Source of the DNA: Dyella sp. BiH032
Lineage (GTDB): Bacteria > Pseudomonadota > Gammaproteobacteria > Xanthomonadales > Rhodanobacteraceae
Length of the DNA: 64,000 nucleotides
Reading direction: 5' to 3'
NCBI RefSeq assembly: GCF_031954525.1
Contig: NZ_CP134867.1
Coordinates: forward strand, 1,736,001-1,800,000
The translations under genes and the position numbers were made by a program. This document shows positions 43,379-51,314 of the stretch, piece after piece. The first letter of the stretch is position 1. Each line of letters begins with the position of its first letter. Under the pieces are notes generated by a model. It searched no databases and was not told the origin of the DNA. It worked only from the letters and a program-made list of their open reading frames with translations.

Positions 43379-44294
43379 GTCCTTAAGCTCCTGAAGTGAT
43401 GCCGCGGCTTGGTCCAGGTGCGGCACGCCGAAACAGCCGGGCGTGCCGCGATCACACGGACTCGAAGGCTCACCGACGGCCCATGACTGGGCGCCGGGCG
43501 GCTTGATTGAGAAGTGGATGGGCGTCCGTAAGTTCCGCCGCCGCGCAAGGCGACGCGCCGAGTTTCACGGCTAGGGAACAATCCCTGCGAAAAACACTTA
43601 GGCGCGGTTCTTCAACCGTGTTCGCGAAAGGTGCGAACGGCCCGGATGGGGGGTGAGGATGTCGCCGAGGGGATCGGCGGGCGTGCGGGTGCCGTATGAT
43701 CTGGGTCAGCCATGATCAACTCCAACTAGTTGGTGATGGTTAGCGGGTCGTAGGAGCGCCAACTCCTGCGGCCCGCGCTTCTCGCGGCATCATCGTTGCC
43801 GTGGTTGCCCGAGACACGTCTGGAACCGCTACGCGGGCAACGGCTATGAAGCTAGCAAAAAGGGGTTGGGGTTGTCTGTAGGGCAGTGACTGCGGGATAT
43901 GTCGGAGCGATGTCATTTGGTGATTAGCGTGCATGCTGCGCGGGATGCATCACAGTTACTTTTTCGCTCGAGTTGCATTCGGTGAAACAGGTCGATTCGA
44001 AGATCAGTTTGGCAGTGCAGTTGGTCGATGTGACGATCGGTGTAGCCATTGGGCGGCGAGCTTGCTCATGAGACGGCGAGCAGCCTACTTGATGCCGAGA
44101 GATGCGAGTCTGCACCCGTATCGCAGCTGATCCATTTGCTTCCCGTGATCGAAGCCGAGGAGCAGAATCGCGTCCGCCCGGGGAGCGGCTGATCAATTAT
44201 TTTGCTGCGGTATTCCACAAGCGATAACAGCCAAGGCTTTCGAGATACCGTAGAAATTTTCTGCTCTTCTAACCGACAACAATAGGGGAATACT
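43379..44294. other. AT-richer gene-poor stretch
   Basis: 916 bp. One short minus-strand frame at 43612-43713 (33 codons, starting MADPDHTAPARPPIP) has GGAG six bases before its ATG and could be a leader or a broken gene; nothing else supports it. Longer frames around 43924-44196 lack ribosome sites. Base composition shifts toward AT from about 43.9 kb, marking the left edge of the island with the glycosidase gene. Confidence 0.45.
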
Positions 44295-46079
44295 ATGCGG
44301 TGGCTAAGGCTTGGCAGGGGAATAACTCGGTTCGCTGCTCTTCTTTTGTTTCTTATGGCAGGACGAGTTTTTGCAGATACCGCTTGGGACTTCGGCGGCA
44401 TGTATGGTTACTACAATGGTGGTTCTTATAACAATCCCGCGACGAATTCGACCTCGTGCCCCAGCGGTTACACCTCCTACCTGGTGTATGGAACTCCCAG
44501 TGTCGACTGGTCGATGTACTTCTGTGGGCGCCCACATATTTCCGGGCAGGACTCTCTGTACGACTTTGGCGGTATGGTTGGGCTGGCGGGAAGCACTGCG
44601 TACTATGCGGTCCCGTGGCGCGGGTATTTTTATTACGTTAATCCATTCACTCACACGGACGCTTGTCCTCCGGGGTATACGAGGACTCAGGTGCTGGGCA
44701 CTCCCTCCGTAGATAACGTGCTCTTCTTCTGCTGGCGAATTCATTCTTCCGATACCTCGACTGCCAGCATGTACTTTGGTGGGATGACTGGCGATGGAGG
44801 CACGCCTTACGCAAACCCAGCCACGGGATCAGCCTACACGTGCCCTACGGGATACGTAGCCTATTCAGCCTTAGGCACGCCATCCGTTGACTATCGGTTC
44901 TTCTATTGCGGCATCCCGCAAAACGCGTCGACAGTGCTTGCCGGTGCCGGCAGCCTTGGTGTGGGGGAAACTTTGATAGGAAACGTAGATACCCACGGAT
45001 GGACTATCGATCAGCAGGTGAATGCTCTAAATAGCAATGGAATTAACGCAAGAGTTGTTCGGCTCTGGACTCTCGCAACGGACCTTCTATCAAGCCCTAC
45101 GACGGTAGACGACGCAAAGATGTCTGTCGCACAAAGTGCAGTGGCAAGCTTGGAGAGGTCGGGTGTCACCGTGCTTGGGATGGATGGGACGTATCCGCAC
45201 TGGATGACAGGTGGCACGCATTGGGGGCTTATACCTTGCCGAGATCTCACGCCGGGAAGTCACTATCAAGTGTTCTTGGATAATTTCGAACAATCGTGGG
45301 TTACGCTGGCACATGCGCTCCCGAACGTTTTCTTGTGGGAGCCCGCAAACGAAACAAATGGGATGCTGCGCCCAGATACTGACCAGCAAAATGACCCGTT
45401 GTTTTGCCCTGTTGATCACGGCCCTGAATTCACTTGGGAAGAGGCGGCCGATATCACCACGGACCTCATGTTCCGAGCGCATAGGGCAATACATAGCGAA
45501 ATACCCAGTGCAACGGTATTTATTCCGCCACCGAGTCCTTACCCGCACGGCGATTTCGATCCATCATTCTCGAACATGGCGACGTTCATCTCGCGCATCT
45601 ACCGCAACATCAAGGGCGGTACGTGGCCGAGCACCAACACAAGGGACTATTTCGATGGCGGAAGCTGGCATCCCTACATTGCTGGTGATGCAACTGTGTC
45701 CAGTTGGGTTCAGCCGAATATGACTATGTACAACGTCTTCGCAAACAACGGTGACGGTACATTGCCCATGATATTTTCTGAGACCGGCTACTCTGTATGT
45801 GCGACAGGGTGTGCAACCAACTCGCAATCCGTCGCGGCGGCTTGGATGGCTGATGCCATCAGTCTGAGCCAAGCCAACTTTCCTTGGCTCACTTATTTCA
45901 TCTACTTCCGGGCGTTCCAAGACCCCACGGATCCGACGAGCTCGGGTTTCGGAATGATGTCTTCACCTTCTCAATACCCGGGAAGCAGTTGGTTTCCCAC
46001 GGCAACGTCGAATCAAACCATGCCGCCGTCCGGGTTCTGCTATTTCACCGGATGCAGCTATCCGGTACCGAAGCCGTGA
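44295..46079 (+). CDS. Exported clan GH-A glycosidase with three N-terminal Cys-containing repeats
   Basis: 594 aa with a signal peptide (cleavage near RVFA-DT) and AGGGGA before ATG. Residues ~30-210 hold three copies of a ~55-residue unit with consensus FGGM-G...NP-T...CP-GY....LGTPSVD...F-C, two Cys each (probably one disulfide), a likely carbohydrate- or wall-binding module. The rest is a TIM-barrel of clan GH-A type: 'VFLWEPANETNGML' supplies the acid/base Glu353 after Asn-Glu logic, and 'MIFSETGYSV' supplies the nucleophile Glu496. Conserved 'RVVRLW' and 'WHPYIAGD' fit cellulase/mannanase-like enzymes. Exact family (GH5/39-like) is uncertain. Its lower GC than flanking genes suggests acquisition. 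Confidence 0.7.
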   Translation: MRWLRLGRGITRFAALLLFLMAGRVFADTAWDFGGMYGYYNGGSYNNPATNSTSCPSGYTSYLVYGTPSVDWSMYFCGRPHISGQDSLYDFGGMVGLAGSTAYYAVPWRGYFYYVNPFTHTDACPPGYTRTQVLGTPSVDNVLFFCWRIHSSDTSTASMYFGGMTGDGGTPYANPATGSAYTCPTGYVAYSALGTPSVDYRFFYCGIPQNASTVLAGAGSLGVGETLIGNVDTHGWTIDQQVNALNSNGINARVVRLWTLATDLLSSPTTVDDAKMSVAQSAVASLERSGVTVLGMDGTYPHWMTGGTHWGLIPCRDLTPGSHYQVFLDNFEQSWVTLAHALPNVFLWEPANETNGMLRPDTDQQNDPLFCPVDHGPEFTWEEAADITTDLMFRAHRAIHSEIPSATVFIPPPSPYPHGDFDPSFSNMATFISRIYRNIKGGTWPSTNTRDYFDGGSWHPYIAGDATVSSWVQPNMTMYNVFANNGDGTLPMIFSETGYSVCATGCATNSQSVAAAWMADAISLSQANFPWLTYFIYFRAFQDPTDPTSSGFGMMSSPSQYPGSSWFPTATSNQTMPPSGFCYFTGCSYPVPKP

Positions 46080-46086
46080 TTCCGTC

Positions 46087-46200
46087 ATGGCCCGATCCTT
46101 TGCTAAGAAGGTAACTCTCACTTTCTCCTTGGCAGCGATTTCCGTTTTGTTGATCCATGCCAGCTCACCGATCGGTAATGTCTTCCTTCACCAAAGGTAA
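46087..46200 (+). CDS. Possible 37-aa signal-peptide-like ORF
   Basis: Starts 8 bp after the glycosidase stop and ends just before hairpin copy a. The product (MARSFAKKVTLTFSLAAIS, then VLLIHASSPIG) has the n-, h- and c-regions of a signal peptide and almost nothing after it. No ribosome site is visible. It could be the beginning of a gene truncated where the hairpin element sits, a small membrane protein, or chance. Confidence 0.25.
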   Translation: MARSFAKKVTLTFSLAAISVLLIHASSPIGNVFLHQR

Positions 46201-46211
46201 AAACCGATAAC

Positions 46212-46281
46212 GGGCCGGAGGTAGTTAAGCGTGTTGATCCAGTGCATAGCACCGCTACCTTAACTGCCCCCGGCCCCTTTT
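46212..46281 (+). repeat. Long terminator-like hairpin element, copy a
   Basis: GGGCCGGAGGTAGTTAAGCG ... CTTAACTGCCCCCGGCCCC then TTTT: an ~18-bp stem with a long loop containing GTGTTGATCCAGTGC and a T-tail. Related to copies b and c, all in the same orientation. Copies a and b bracket the ATPase-DUF4435 gene. Confidence 0.85.
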
Positions 46282-46321
46282 GGGGTCTGCAGCGGGCTCG
46301 TCGGTAAGGTCCTGGCATACG

Positions 46322-47983
46322 CTAGTCATTAGGCACTTGAGGAAGTGCGCGGCGCAATGCTGCGATAAGCCCTGGGGCTCGATCATTGAGCAATATCCGG
46401 CTAAGCCACGTTTCGAACGGCCCTCTTTTTGTGTTCCTGAGATGGCTTGCCGCAACGGCCAGCATCCCCTTGTTGTCGAAGATTGACAGAAGCGTCAACA
46501 GATCCTTTTCAGCGATGGCCGCGTGGATCTTCTCCCGCCGCCTCGCGGCAATGGCCTGAATGTTGAGGCCACTTGTTTGCGCAGCATAGGCGGCTTCCAT
46601 TTCGTTAATCGTAGTTTTGCCGCTCAGGTCGGTTTTCTTTAGTGCGTGGTCAATCCGGCGCAGCGAGTGCCGGATCACCGCAGACTCCACGGCCCCATCC
46701 TGCGAGGCAAAATCGAGCAACTTGCTCTTTAACCCGTCGATATGCTCTTGAATGTGATCGGTGGCCACGTGTTCGGCGATTGCAATCTCGCGGCTGACCT
46801 CGGGAAGTAGCAATAGATTCTCTGCTTCGGAGACCGGCAAAACCGCTATCCCGAGCCCCCGGAGGTATGCGGCATCGTCCGTATCATAGTCGTCAGCGTC
46901 GATGACTCCCGCGCAATGAATACGCGTAAACGCAGCATTGGCACGCATCGTCACGACTGAATGGATAACATCCTTGCATGAGCCTCGAGGGACGACTGTC
47001 CATTCAGGGTATGCGCTTCTGTAGATTGCCTTATCTAGGCTGTTCAGATCGCCTTCGACGAAAAGGATTGGGCGACGACTCCCCAGAAGGAGAACGGAGA
47101 GCTCTTCAGAAAAGCCGGTGCCATCTGGGACTGCTTCAATGATCCATTTCGGTCCTGCCTGGGAATAGTCGCGAATTACAAATTTTTGGCCGACGCGCGA
47201 CGCTGCGAATTCGAGATCATGTGTGATGAATGCCAACGCGCAATCGGGTCGTGCATTCTCAAGCTCGTCCCAAAGCCTGTTCATGATTGACCGGTGAATA
47301 TGGAGTTCGGGTTCGTCGATTACGAGGAGCGAATTGTCGGCCGCCACCAGTACCTGGCCAATCAGATAGAAGATTGCCCGCTCACCATCGCTCATTTCAG
47401 AGGCGCTATAGAGCTCTCCACTTCCAGGTACTCGAACCTCAATATTGTCGTCGCTGATCACAAGCTCGCGATGCGGCAACAAGTGCTCCCATATGTTCTT
47501 GAGTCGCTCGAACTTCGTAGCTTGGGCTGCGTGCTCGGCTCCCGAGCGGGCTTTAGTATGAGTAACGAGCGCCGTTTTTGACTGCTCGGCGAAGAGTGCC
47601 TGAACGAGGAAATCAAAATCGTTCAAGAGCGCGACGGCAGCTTTTCCATTCGCCCAGCGATGATTGTGGCGATATTCGATATTGGCACGTTCATCTGCAT
47701 AGCCATAGCGAAGGCCTCTCAGGGCATTGCCTTCGTTGATCTTTGGGACGGCGGGGTCTAGTCCTAATGCTCGATGTGCCGAAATTCGATGAACTTGTTC
47801 TCTGGCTGCATTTTCAATGAATAGAGCGAGTCGAGTCTTTCCACTCCCATTGGCGCCGACGAACGTAGCCGATGTTCCCGGGTCAATGATGATCTCGGAC
47901 GGGGCATCGTTGGTCGGGATGGAAAAGCGAAAGGTCATGTAGTCAAGTCCGTATGGGCCAATTGGCTCACAATGATGACTCAT
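46322..47983 (-). CDS. AAA ATPase-DUF4435 (TOPRIM-like) fusion; merged PARIS-type anti-phage system
   Basis: 553 aa. N-terminal half is an ABC-type/AAA15 ATPase: Walker A 'FVGANGSGKTRLAL' (residues 41-54), signature 'SEMSDGERAIFYL' (near 200), Walker B 'SLLVIDEPELHIH' (218-230) and the H-loop 'FITHD' (His255). From about residue 300 follows DUF4435, a TOPRIM-like nuclease domain: 'RPILFVEGDLNSLDKAIY' (Glu310), 'WTVVPRGSCKDVI', 'AGVIDADDYD' (Asp362/Asp364) and 'VSEAENLLLLPE'. In PARIS, an AAA15 ATPase (AriA) holds a DUF4435 effector (AriB) and releases it when phage anti-restriction proteins are sensed; single-gene merged forms are known. All key residues appear intact. It stands alone between direct hairpin copies a and b. 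A start at residue 16 (MTFRFSIP) is also possible. Alternative: another OLD-like ATPase-nuclease. Confidence 0.72.
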   Translation of the reverse strand: MSHHCEPIGPYGLDYMTFRFSIPTNDAPSEIIIDPGTSATFVGANGSGKTRLALFIENAAREQVHRISAHRALGLDPAVPKINEGNALRGLRYGYADERANIEYRHNHRWANGKAAVALLNDFDFLVQALFAEQSKTALVTHTKARSGAEHAAQATKFERLKNIWEHLLPHRELVISDDNIEVRVPGSGELYSASEMSDGERAIFYLIGQVLVAADNSLLVIDEPELHIHRSIMNRLWDELENARPDCALAFITHDLEFAASRVGQKFVIRDYSQAGPKWIIEAVPDGTGFSEELSVLLLGSRRPILFVEGDLNSLDKAIYRSAYPEWTVVPRGSCKDVIHSVVTMRANAAFTRIHCAGVIDADDYDTDDAAYLRGLGIAVLPVSEAENLLLLPEVSREIAIAEHVATDHIQEHIDGLKSKLLDFASQDGAVESAVIRHSLRRIDHALKKTDLSGKTTINEMEAAYAAQTSGLNIQAIAARRREKIHAAIAEKDLLTLLSIFDNKGMLAVAASHLRNTKRGPFETWLSRILLNDRAPGLIAALRRALPQVPND

Positions 47984-48032
47984 TGGCGGCTAGAACTGGT
48001 CTTGGCCGCTAGGTGAGTAGTATGTCGATAAC

Positions 48033-48095
48033 GGGCCGGAGGTGGTTAAGCGTGTTGGTCCAATACGTGTGCCTTAACTGCCTCCGGCCCTTTTT
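48033..48095 (+). repeat. Long terminator-like hairpin element, copy b
   Basis: GGGCCGGAGGTGGTTAAGCG ... CTTAACTGCCTCCGGCCC then TTTTT: 16 of 18 stem positions pair. It abuts the cupin remnant that starts three bases after the T-run. Confidence 0.88.
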
Positions 48096-48097
48096 CC

Positions 48098-48202
48098 CAC
48101 GGCGTCAGCGCCAATGCCAGCGATACGGAGCCGTCGAAGCTGCTGGCGGTGTTTGTCGTCAATACCGATGAGAAGGTGCTGACGATTCGGGGCCCGAAGT
48201 AA
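48098..48202 (+). pseudogene. C-terminal remnant of a cupin gene
   Basis: 35 codons open to a TAA, with no start codon. The translation 'HGVSANASDTEPSKLLAVFV' and then 'VNTDEKVLTIRGPK' aligns with the end of the intact exported cupin at 33571-33987 ('HHRISRNASKTAPAKLLAVF'), including an identical KLLAVFVV. The upstream two-thirds of the gene are gone and hairpin copy b takes their place. It shows that this junction was created by insertion or deletion. Confidence 0.75.
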
Positions 48203-48260
48203 CGCGCAACCGGCGTGCTTGCTTAGGGCGAGCGATCAGGGGTTGTCAGTTGGTGCTCGT

Positions 48261-48316
48261 AAGCGTGTTGGTCCAATGCATAGCACCGCTGCCTTAACTG
48301 CCTCCGGCTCCGTTTT
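48261..48316 (+). repeat. Long hairpin element, copy c (left arm truncated)
   Basis: AAGCGTGTTGGTCCAATGC ... GCCTTAACTGCCTCCGGCTCC then GTTTT. The loop matches copies a and b (GCGTGTTGGTCCAA, ATAGCACCGCT); most of the left arm GGGCCGGAGG is missing. Confidence 0.75.
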
Positions 48317-48558
48317 CCAGGCCATTGCAGGACCAGCGCGTTAACTGTGAGCTATCTCTCAAATTTGCGTAGTCCAAAGACTACAGGCAGGAAATTGCGC
48401 CACAACGGACGCTTAGTGGCGCCTTTGTTTTCACAATCCGTGCACGGAATATCTCGCTGATTTTGCAAGATATTTCGAGCGGCGGCCGATTGACCGTCAC
48501 CGGTTCCATCTCCAAGTATCCAGCGCCGAAAGGGGGCATCACGAAAGGATCTTTTTGC

Positions 48559-49506
48559 ATGGAAATCGGGGTTCGCTCGGCGCTCTTAGCACTTACGTTG
48601 CTCGCTTCCTCGCTGGTCTCAGCACACGCTCATGCAGGTGTCACCACCAGCCTTCCTCATCCCAACCTATTGCCTTCGTGTGGAGAGGGAGGGGACCCGT
48701 CACCGCCGATCAACGAGGTAGTACGGATGCGACCAGCGATGACGTTGGGTAGAACGCCAAGCGAGATCGACGGAAATTTCGCAGGGGTCATTGAAAACAA
48801 TTTCACCCACGGCTCTGCATCGCTCGTTCTCTCGCGGCTGACCGACAAGGAACTGGCGGGGATTGCGCGCTTGTACAGGCAGACCAACGCTGGGCGGCCG
48901 CCGAAGCTGCTGGATGTCTTGGCTTCGCGGCTCACGGCGAAAGAGCTTGTTCGCGTCGCGGGTGTATTCGGGGTCAACGACGTCAATGCCGCCGTTCAAC
49001 GCTCGGCGTCACATTCGGTCGCGTCGATGTACGCCGCCCGGGTAGCCACAGGAGAAGTCACGATTCCGACAACGATCATGCCCATGTCTGGTCCGGCACC
49101 GACCCGGTACATGACTCTCGAGGAGATCTATCTGGAATTCCGAACCGCGCCGGTCGGAAGCTTGGGACCGGCTGCCGCGTTCTCAGAGACCGTCATTTAT
49201 GCCGGTGGCCAAGTCGCCGCGGCCGGAGCCGTAGGCTGGAAAATCGGCTCTGAGGTGGGCGACCTCATTCAGGAATACGATCCCTCGCTATGGGATGCCA
49301 TCGGCGGGACGGTCGCTGGTGTGGCCGACCGTATTCAGAGCGCAGCAGATGCCGTGACCAACAGCTCTGGTGTTCAGCGGGGTATCCAGGAGCACAATGC
49401 TGACGGCATGTTTCAGTACCCCGTATCGTCAAGTAGCGACCCCTACGGTGACTGGGATGCGACATGGGACTTGGGCAACGATATAGGCGATGGCTGCTTT
49501 GACTGA
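48559..49506 (+). CDS. Exported protein of unknown function with Gly/Ala-rich hydrophobic segment
   Basis: 315 aa; ATG nine bases after AAAGGA (the frame is open from 48463 without support). Residues 1-30 are a signal peptide (MEIGVRSALLALTLLASSLV, cleavage near AHAHA-GV). The mature part has a helical region ('LVLSRLTDKELAGIARLYRQ', 'LASRLTAKELVRVAGVFG'), a Gly/Ala-rich hydrophobic stretch ('IYAGGQVAAAGAVGWKIGS') and an acidic, aromatic end ('DPYGDWDATWDLGNDIGDG'). The glycine-rich stretch followed by an acidic C-terminus recalls bacteriocin-like proteins. It is 9 bp before a two-helix membrane-protein gene, so a toxin/immunity or secretion pair is possible. No family recognised. Confidence 0.65.
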   Translation: MEIGVRSALLALTLLASSLVSAHAHAGVTTSLPHPNLLPSCGEGGDPSPPINEVVRMRPAMTLGRTPSEIDGNFAGVIENNFTHGSASLVLSRLTDKELAGIARLYRQTNAGRPPKLLDVLASRLTAKELVRVAGVFGVNDVNAAVQRSASHSVASMYAARVATGEVTIPTTIMPMSGPAPTRYMTLEEIYLEFRTAPVGSLGPAAAFSETVIYAGGQVAAAGAVGWKIGSEVGDLIQEYDPSLWDAIGGTVAGVADRIQSAADAVTNSSGVQRGIQEHNADGMFQYPVSSSSDPYGDWDATWDLGNDIGDGCFD

Positions 49507-49515
49507 GGTGTGGCA

Positions 49516-49839
49516 ATGATTGCTCGGTGGCTTGGGTTACCAGATAGGCGAGGCGCGTGGATCTTCGCACTATCGGCACTTGTTACGCTGGCCTTGCTGC
49601 TTCTGGCTATGCATGGATCAAAGGAGCATCGGGTGAATCTTCTTTTCGATGCTGGCCTCGCATGTTTTGTTGGGTCAGCGCTCCTGGGTCGGGCATGGCG
49701 CGGCCTAGCCAAGACGCTGCCGGAAATCTACAACGAGAAGCTCAAGAGCGGCCGGCGCATGTCCGCGGCGGAAAAACTGCTAGGCGTCCTTTGTATTGGA
49801 CTCATTAGCCTGGCGTTCTACGTCCAGTTCGCCACTTGA
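49516..49839 (+). CDS. Small membrane protein (2-3 TM), partner of the preceding exported protein
   Basis: 107 aa; ATG seven bases after GAGG. Hydrophobic segments at about residues 14-33 ('AWIFALSALVTLALLLLAM') and 44-58 ('LLFDAGLACFVGSALLG'), and again at 88-105 ('LLGVLCIGLISLAFYVQF'). Basic residues in between ('RRGAW', 'KLKSGRRMSAAEK') help fix topology. Nine bases after the exported-protein gene and followed by a strong terminator, so the two form a closed operon. Confidence 0.65.
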   Translation: MIARWLGLPDRRGAWIFALSALVTLALLLLAMHGSKEHRVNLLFDAGLACFVGSALLGRAWRGLAKTLPEIYNEKLKSGRRMSAAEKLLGVLCIGLISLAFYVQFAT

Positions 49840-49862
49840 TGCAATGCTCAATGGAAGTGAAG

Positions 49863-49890
49863 AAGGCGGCCTTGGTGCCGCCTTTTTTTT
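49863..49890 (+). terminator. Intrinsic terminator of the exported/membrane-protein pair
   Basis: Perfect stem AAGGCGGC / GCCGCCTT with a 6-nt loop and a T8 run. Confidence 0.92.
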
Positions 49891-50012
49891 GAGGACAGGG
49901 CCGTTCGACACCAATATTGGTACACAGCCCCTGGCGCCACCCCATGACTTCCAGCGCATGGACTATCCATAACTCCACACTATCCTTCACTCACGGCTAA
50001 GTAGCCCAAAGG

Positions 50013-50387
50013 GTGAGCCAGGTGGAAGACGTTGCCGGCCTGTTGAAGAAATTCCAGAAGGAGCTGTCAGCGGGCACCGTGTCCCTGGTGCTGCTGGCGG
50101 TGTTGGGCCAGTCGAAGCAGCCGATGTACGGCTATCAGATCGCCAAGCGGCTGGAAGAGGTGGGGGAGGGGGTGCTCGCGGGGAAGCAGAGCGCGCTGTA
50201 TCCGGTGCTGCGCAACCTCGAGGCCTACGGTCTGCTGGAGAGTGAAGTCGAGCCCTCGGTGAGTGGCCCGCCGCGCCGCTATTACCGCATCACGAAGCTG
50301 GGGCGCGAGGTGCTGCGCCAGTGGGTGGCTGCGTGGAACGCCACGCGCGATTCCGTCGATACCGTTTTGCAAGGAGGGGTGACATGA
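50013..50387 (+). CDS. PadR-family transcriptional regulator
   Basis: 124 aa from GTG (a second GTG at 50022 has AAGGGTGA in front and may be the true start). 'LSAGTVSLVLLAVLGQSKQP' with 'MYGYQIAKRLEE', 'KQSALYPVLRNLEAYGLLES' and 'RRYYRITKLGREVL' form the PadR winged helix. Its stop overlaps the start of the next gene as ATGA, a common PadR-sensor arrangement. Confidence 0.92.
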   Translation: MSQVEDVAGLLKKFQKELSAGTVSLVLLAVLGQSKQPMYGYQIAKRLEEVGEGVLAGKQSALYPVLRNLEAYGLLESEVEPSVSGPPRRYYRITKLGREVLRQWVAAWNATRDSVDTVLQGGVT

Positions 50388-51286
50388 ACACGCCGCGCAC
50401 TATCGCGGAATACCTGGAACAGCTGCGTGCCGCGCTTCGCGGCGCCGATCCCGCGCTGATCCAGGACGCGCTTTACGACGCCGAGGAACACCTGCGCGCC
50501 GAGTTGCAGGAACATCCGGGCATGTCGCAGGAAGAGATGCTCGCGAAGGTCGTGGGCAGCTATGGCTCGCCGGAGGAAGTGGCGGAGATCTACCGCGACC
50601 AGGAGATCAAGATCCAGCGCGCGCTGCGCCCGCCGCCGCCGCCGAAGCGGCATTCGCTGGCCGGGCGCTTCTTCGGCGTGGCGGCCGACTCGCGCACCTG
50701 GGGCGCGCTGTTCTACATGCTGCTGTCGCTCGCCACGGGCATCTTCTATTTCACCTGGACGGTGACGGGCGTGTCGCTGTCGGCGGGGTTGTCGGTGTTG
50801 ATCGTGGGCATTCCCTTCATCGTGCTGTTCTTCGGCACGGTGCGCGCGCTGTCGCTGGTGGAAGGGCGTGTAGTGGAGACCATGCTGGGCGTGCGCATGC
50901 CGCGCCGGCCGCCGTATCCGGTGGCGGGGCGCACGTTGATGAGCCGCATCGGCGCGATGTTCACCGATGCGCGCACCTGGACGACCATGTTTTACATGCT
51001 GCTGATGCTGCCGCTGGGCATCGTGTACTTCACCATCTCCGTCACGCTCCTGGCGGTGTCGGTGGGCTTCATCGGCGCGCCGCTGGCGTGGACCTTCGGC
51101 CATGTCGACCACGACATCACCATCAACTGGGGTTATGGCTCGCACACGCCGACATTGGGCGATGCACTGGTGCTGTTCGTGGCCGGCGTGTTGCTATTGT
51201 TCGCGACGTTGCACCTGGTGCGGGCGCTGGGCCGTATGCATGGCGTGATCGCCAAGCACCTGCTGGTGTCGCGCGACATCTCTTGA
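50384..51286 (+). CDS. Membrane sensor-domain protein (DUF1700-like N-terminus)
   Basis: 300 aa; ATG after AAGGAGG. Residues 1-75 are an acidic helical domain as in DUF1700/HAAS-type proteins that follow padR genes ('IAEYLEQLRAALRGADPALI', 'AELQEHPGMSQEEMLAKVVG'). A Pro-rich hinge leads to two similar membrane units ('WGALFYMLLSLATGIFYF', 'WTTMFYMLLMLPLGIVYF'), the sensor-domain fold with about six helices. Likely the target and antagonist of the PadR regulator. Signal unknown. Confidence 0.82.
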   Translation: MNTPRTIAEYLEQLRAALRGADPALIQDALYDAEEHLRAELQEHPGMSQEEMLAKVVGSYGSPEEVAEIYRDQEIKIQRALRPPPPPKRHSLAGRFFGVAADSRTWGALFYMLLSLATGIFYFTWTVTGVSLSAGLSVLIVGIPFIVLFFGTVRALSLVEGRVVETMLGVRMPRRPPYPVAGRTLMSRIGAMFTDARTWTTMFYMLLMLPLGIVYFTISVTLLAVSVGFIGAPLAWTFGHVDHDITINWGYGSHTPTLGDALVLFVAGVLLLFATLHLVRALGRMHGVIAKHLLVSRDIS

Positions 51287-51314
51287 GTTGAGTCCACGTC
51301 CTGCCGGAGGCCCC

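Noticed and set aside
43924..44196. Possible small genes on both strands in the gap before the glycosidase
   Set aside because: No ribosome sites, no coding-like periodicity by eye, and the frames overlap each other on opposite strands.
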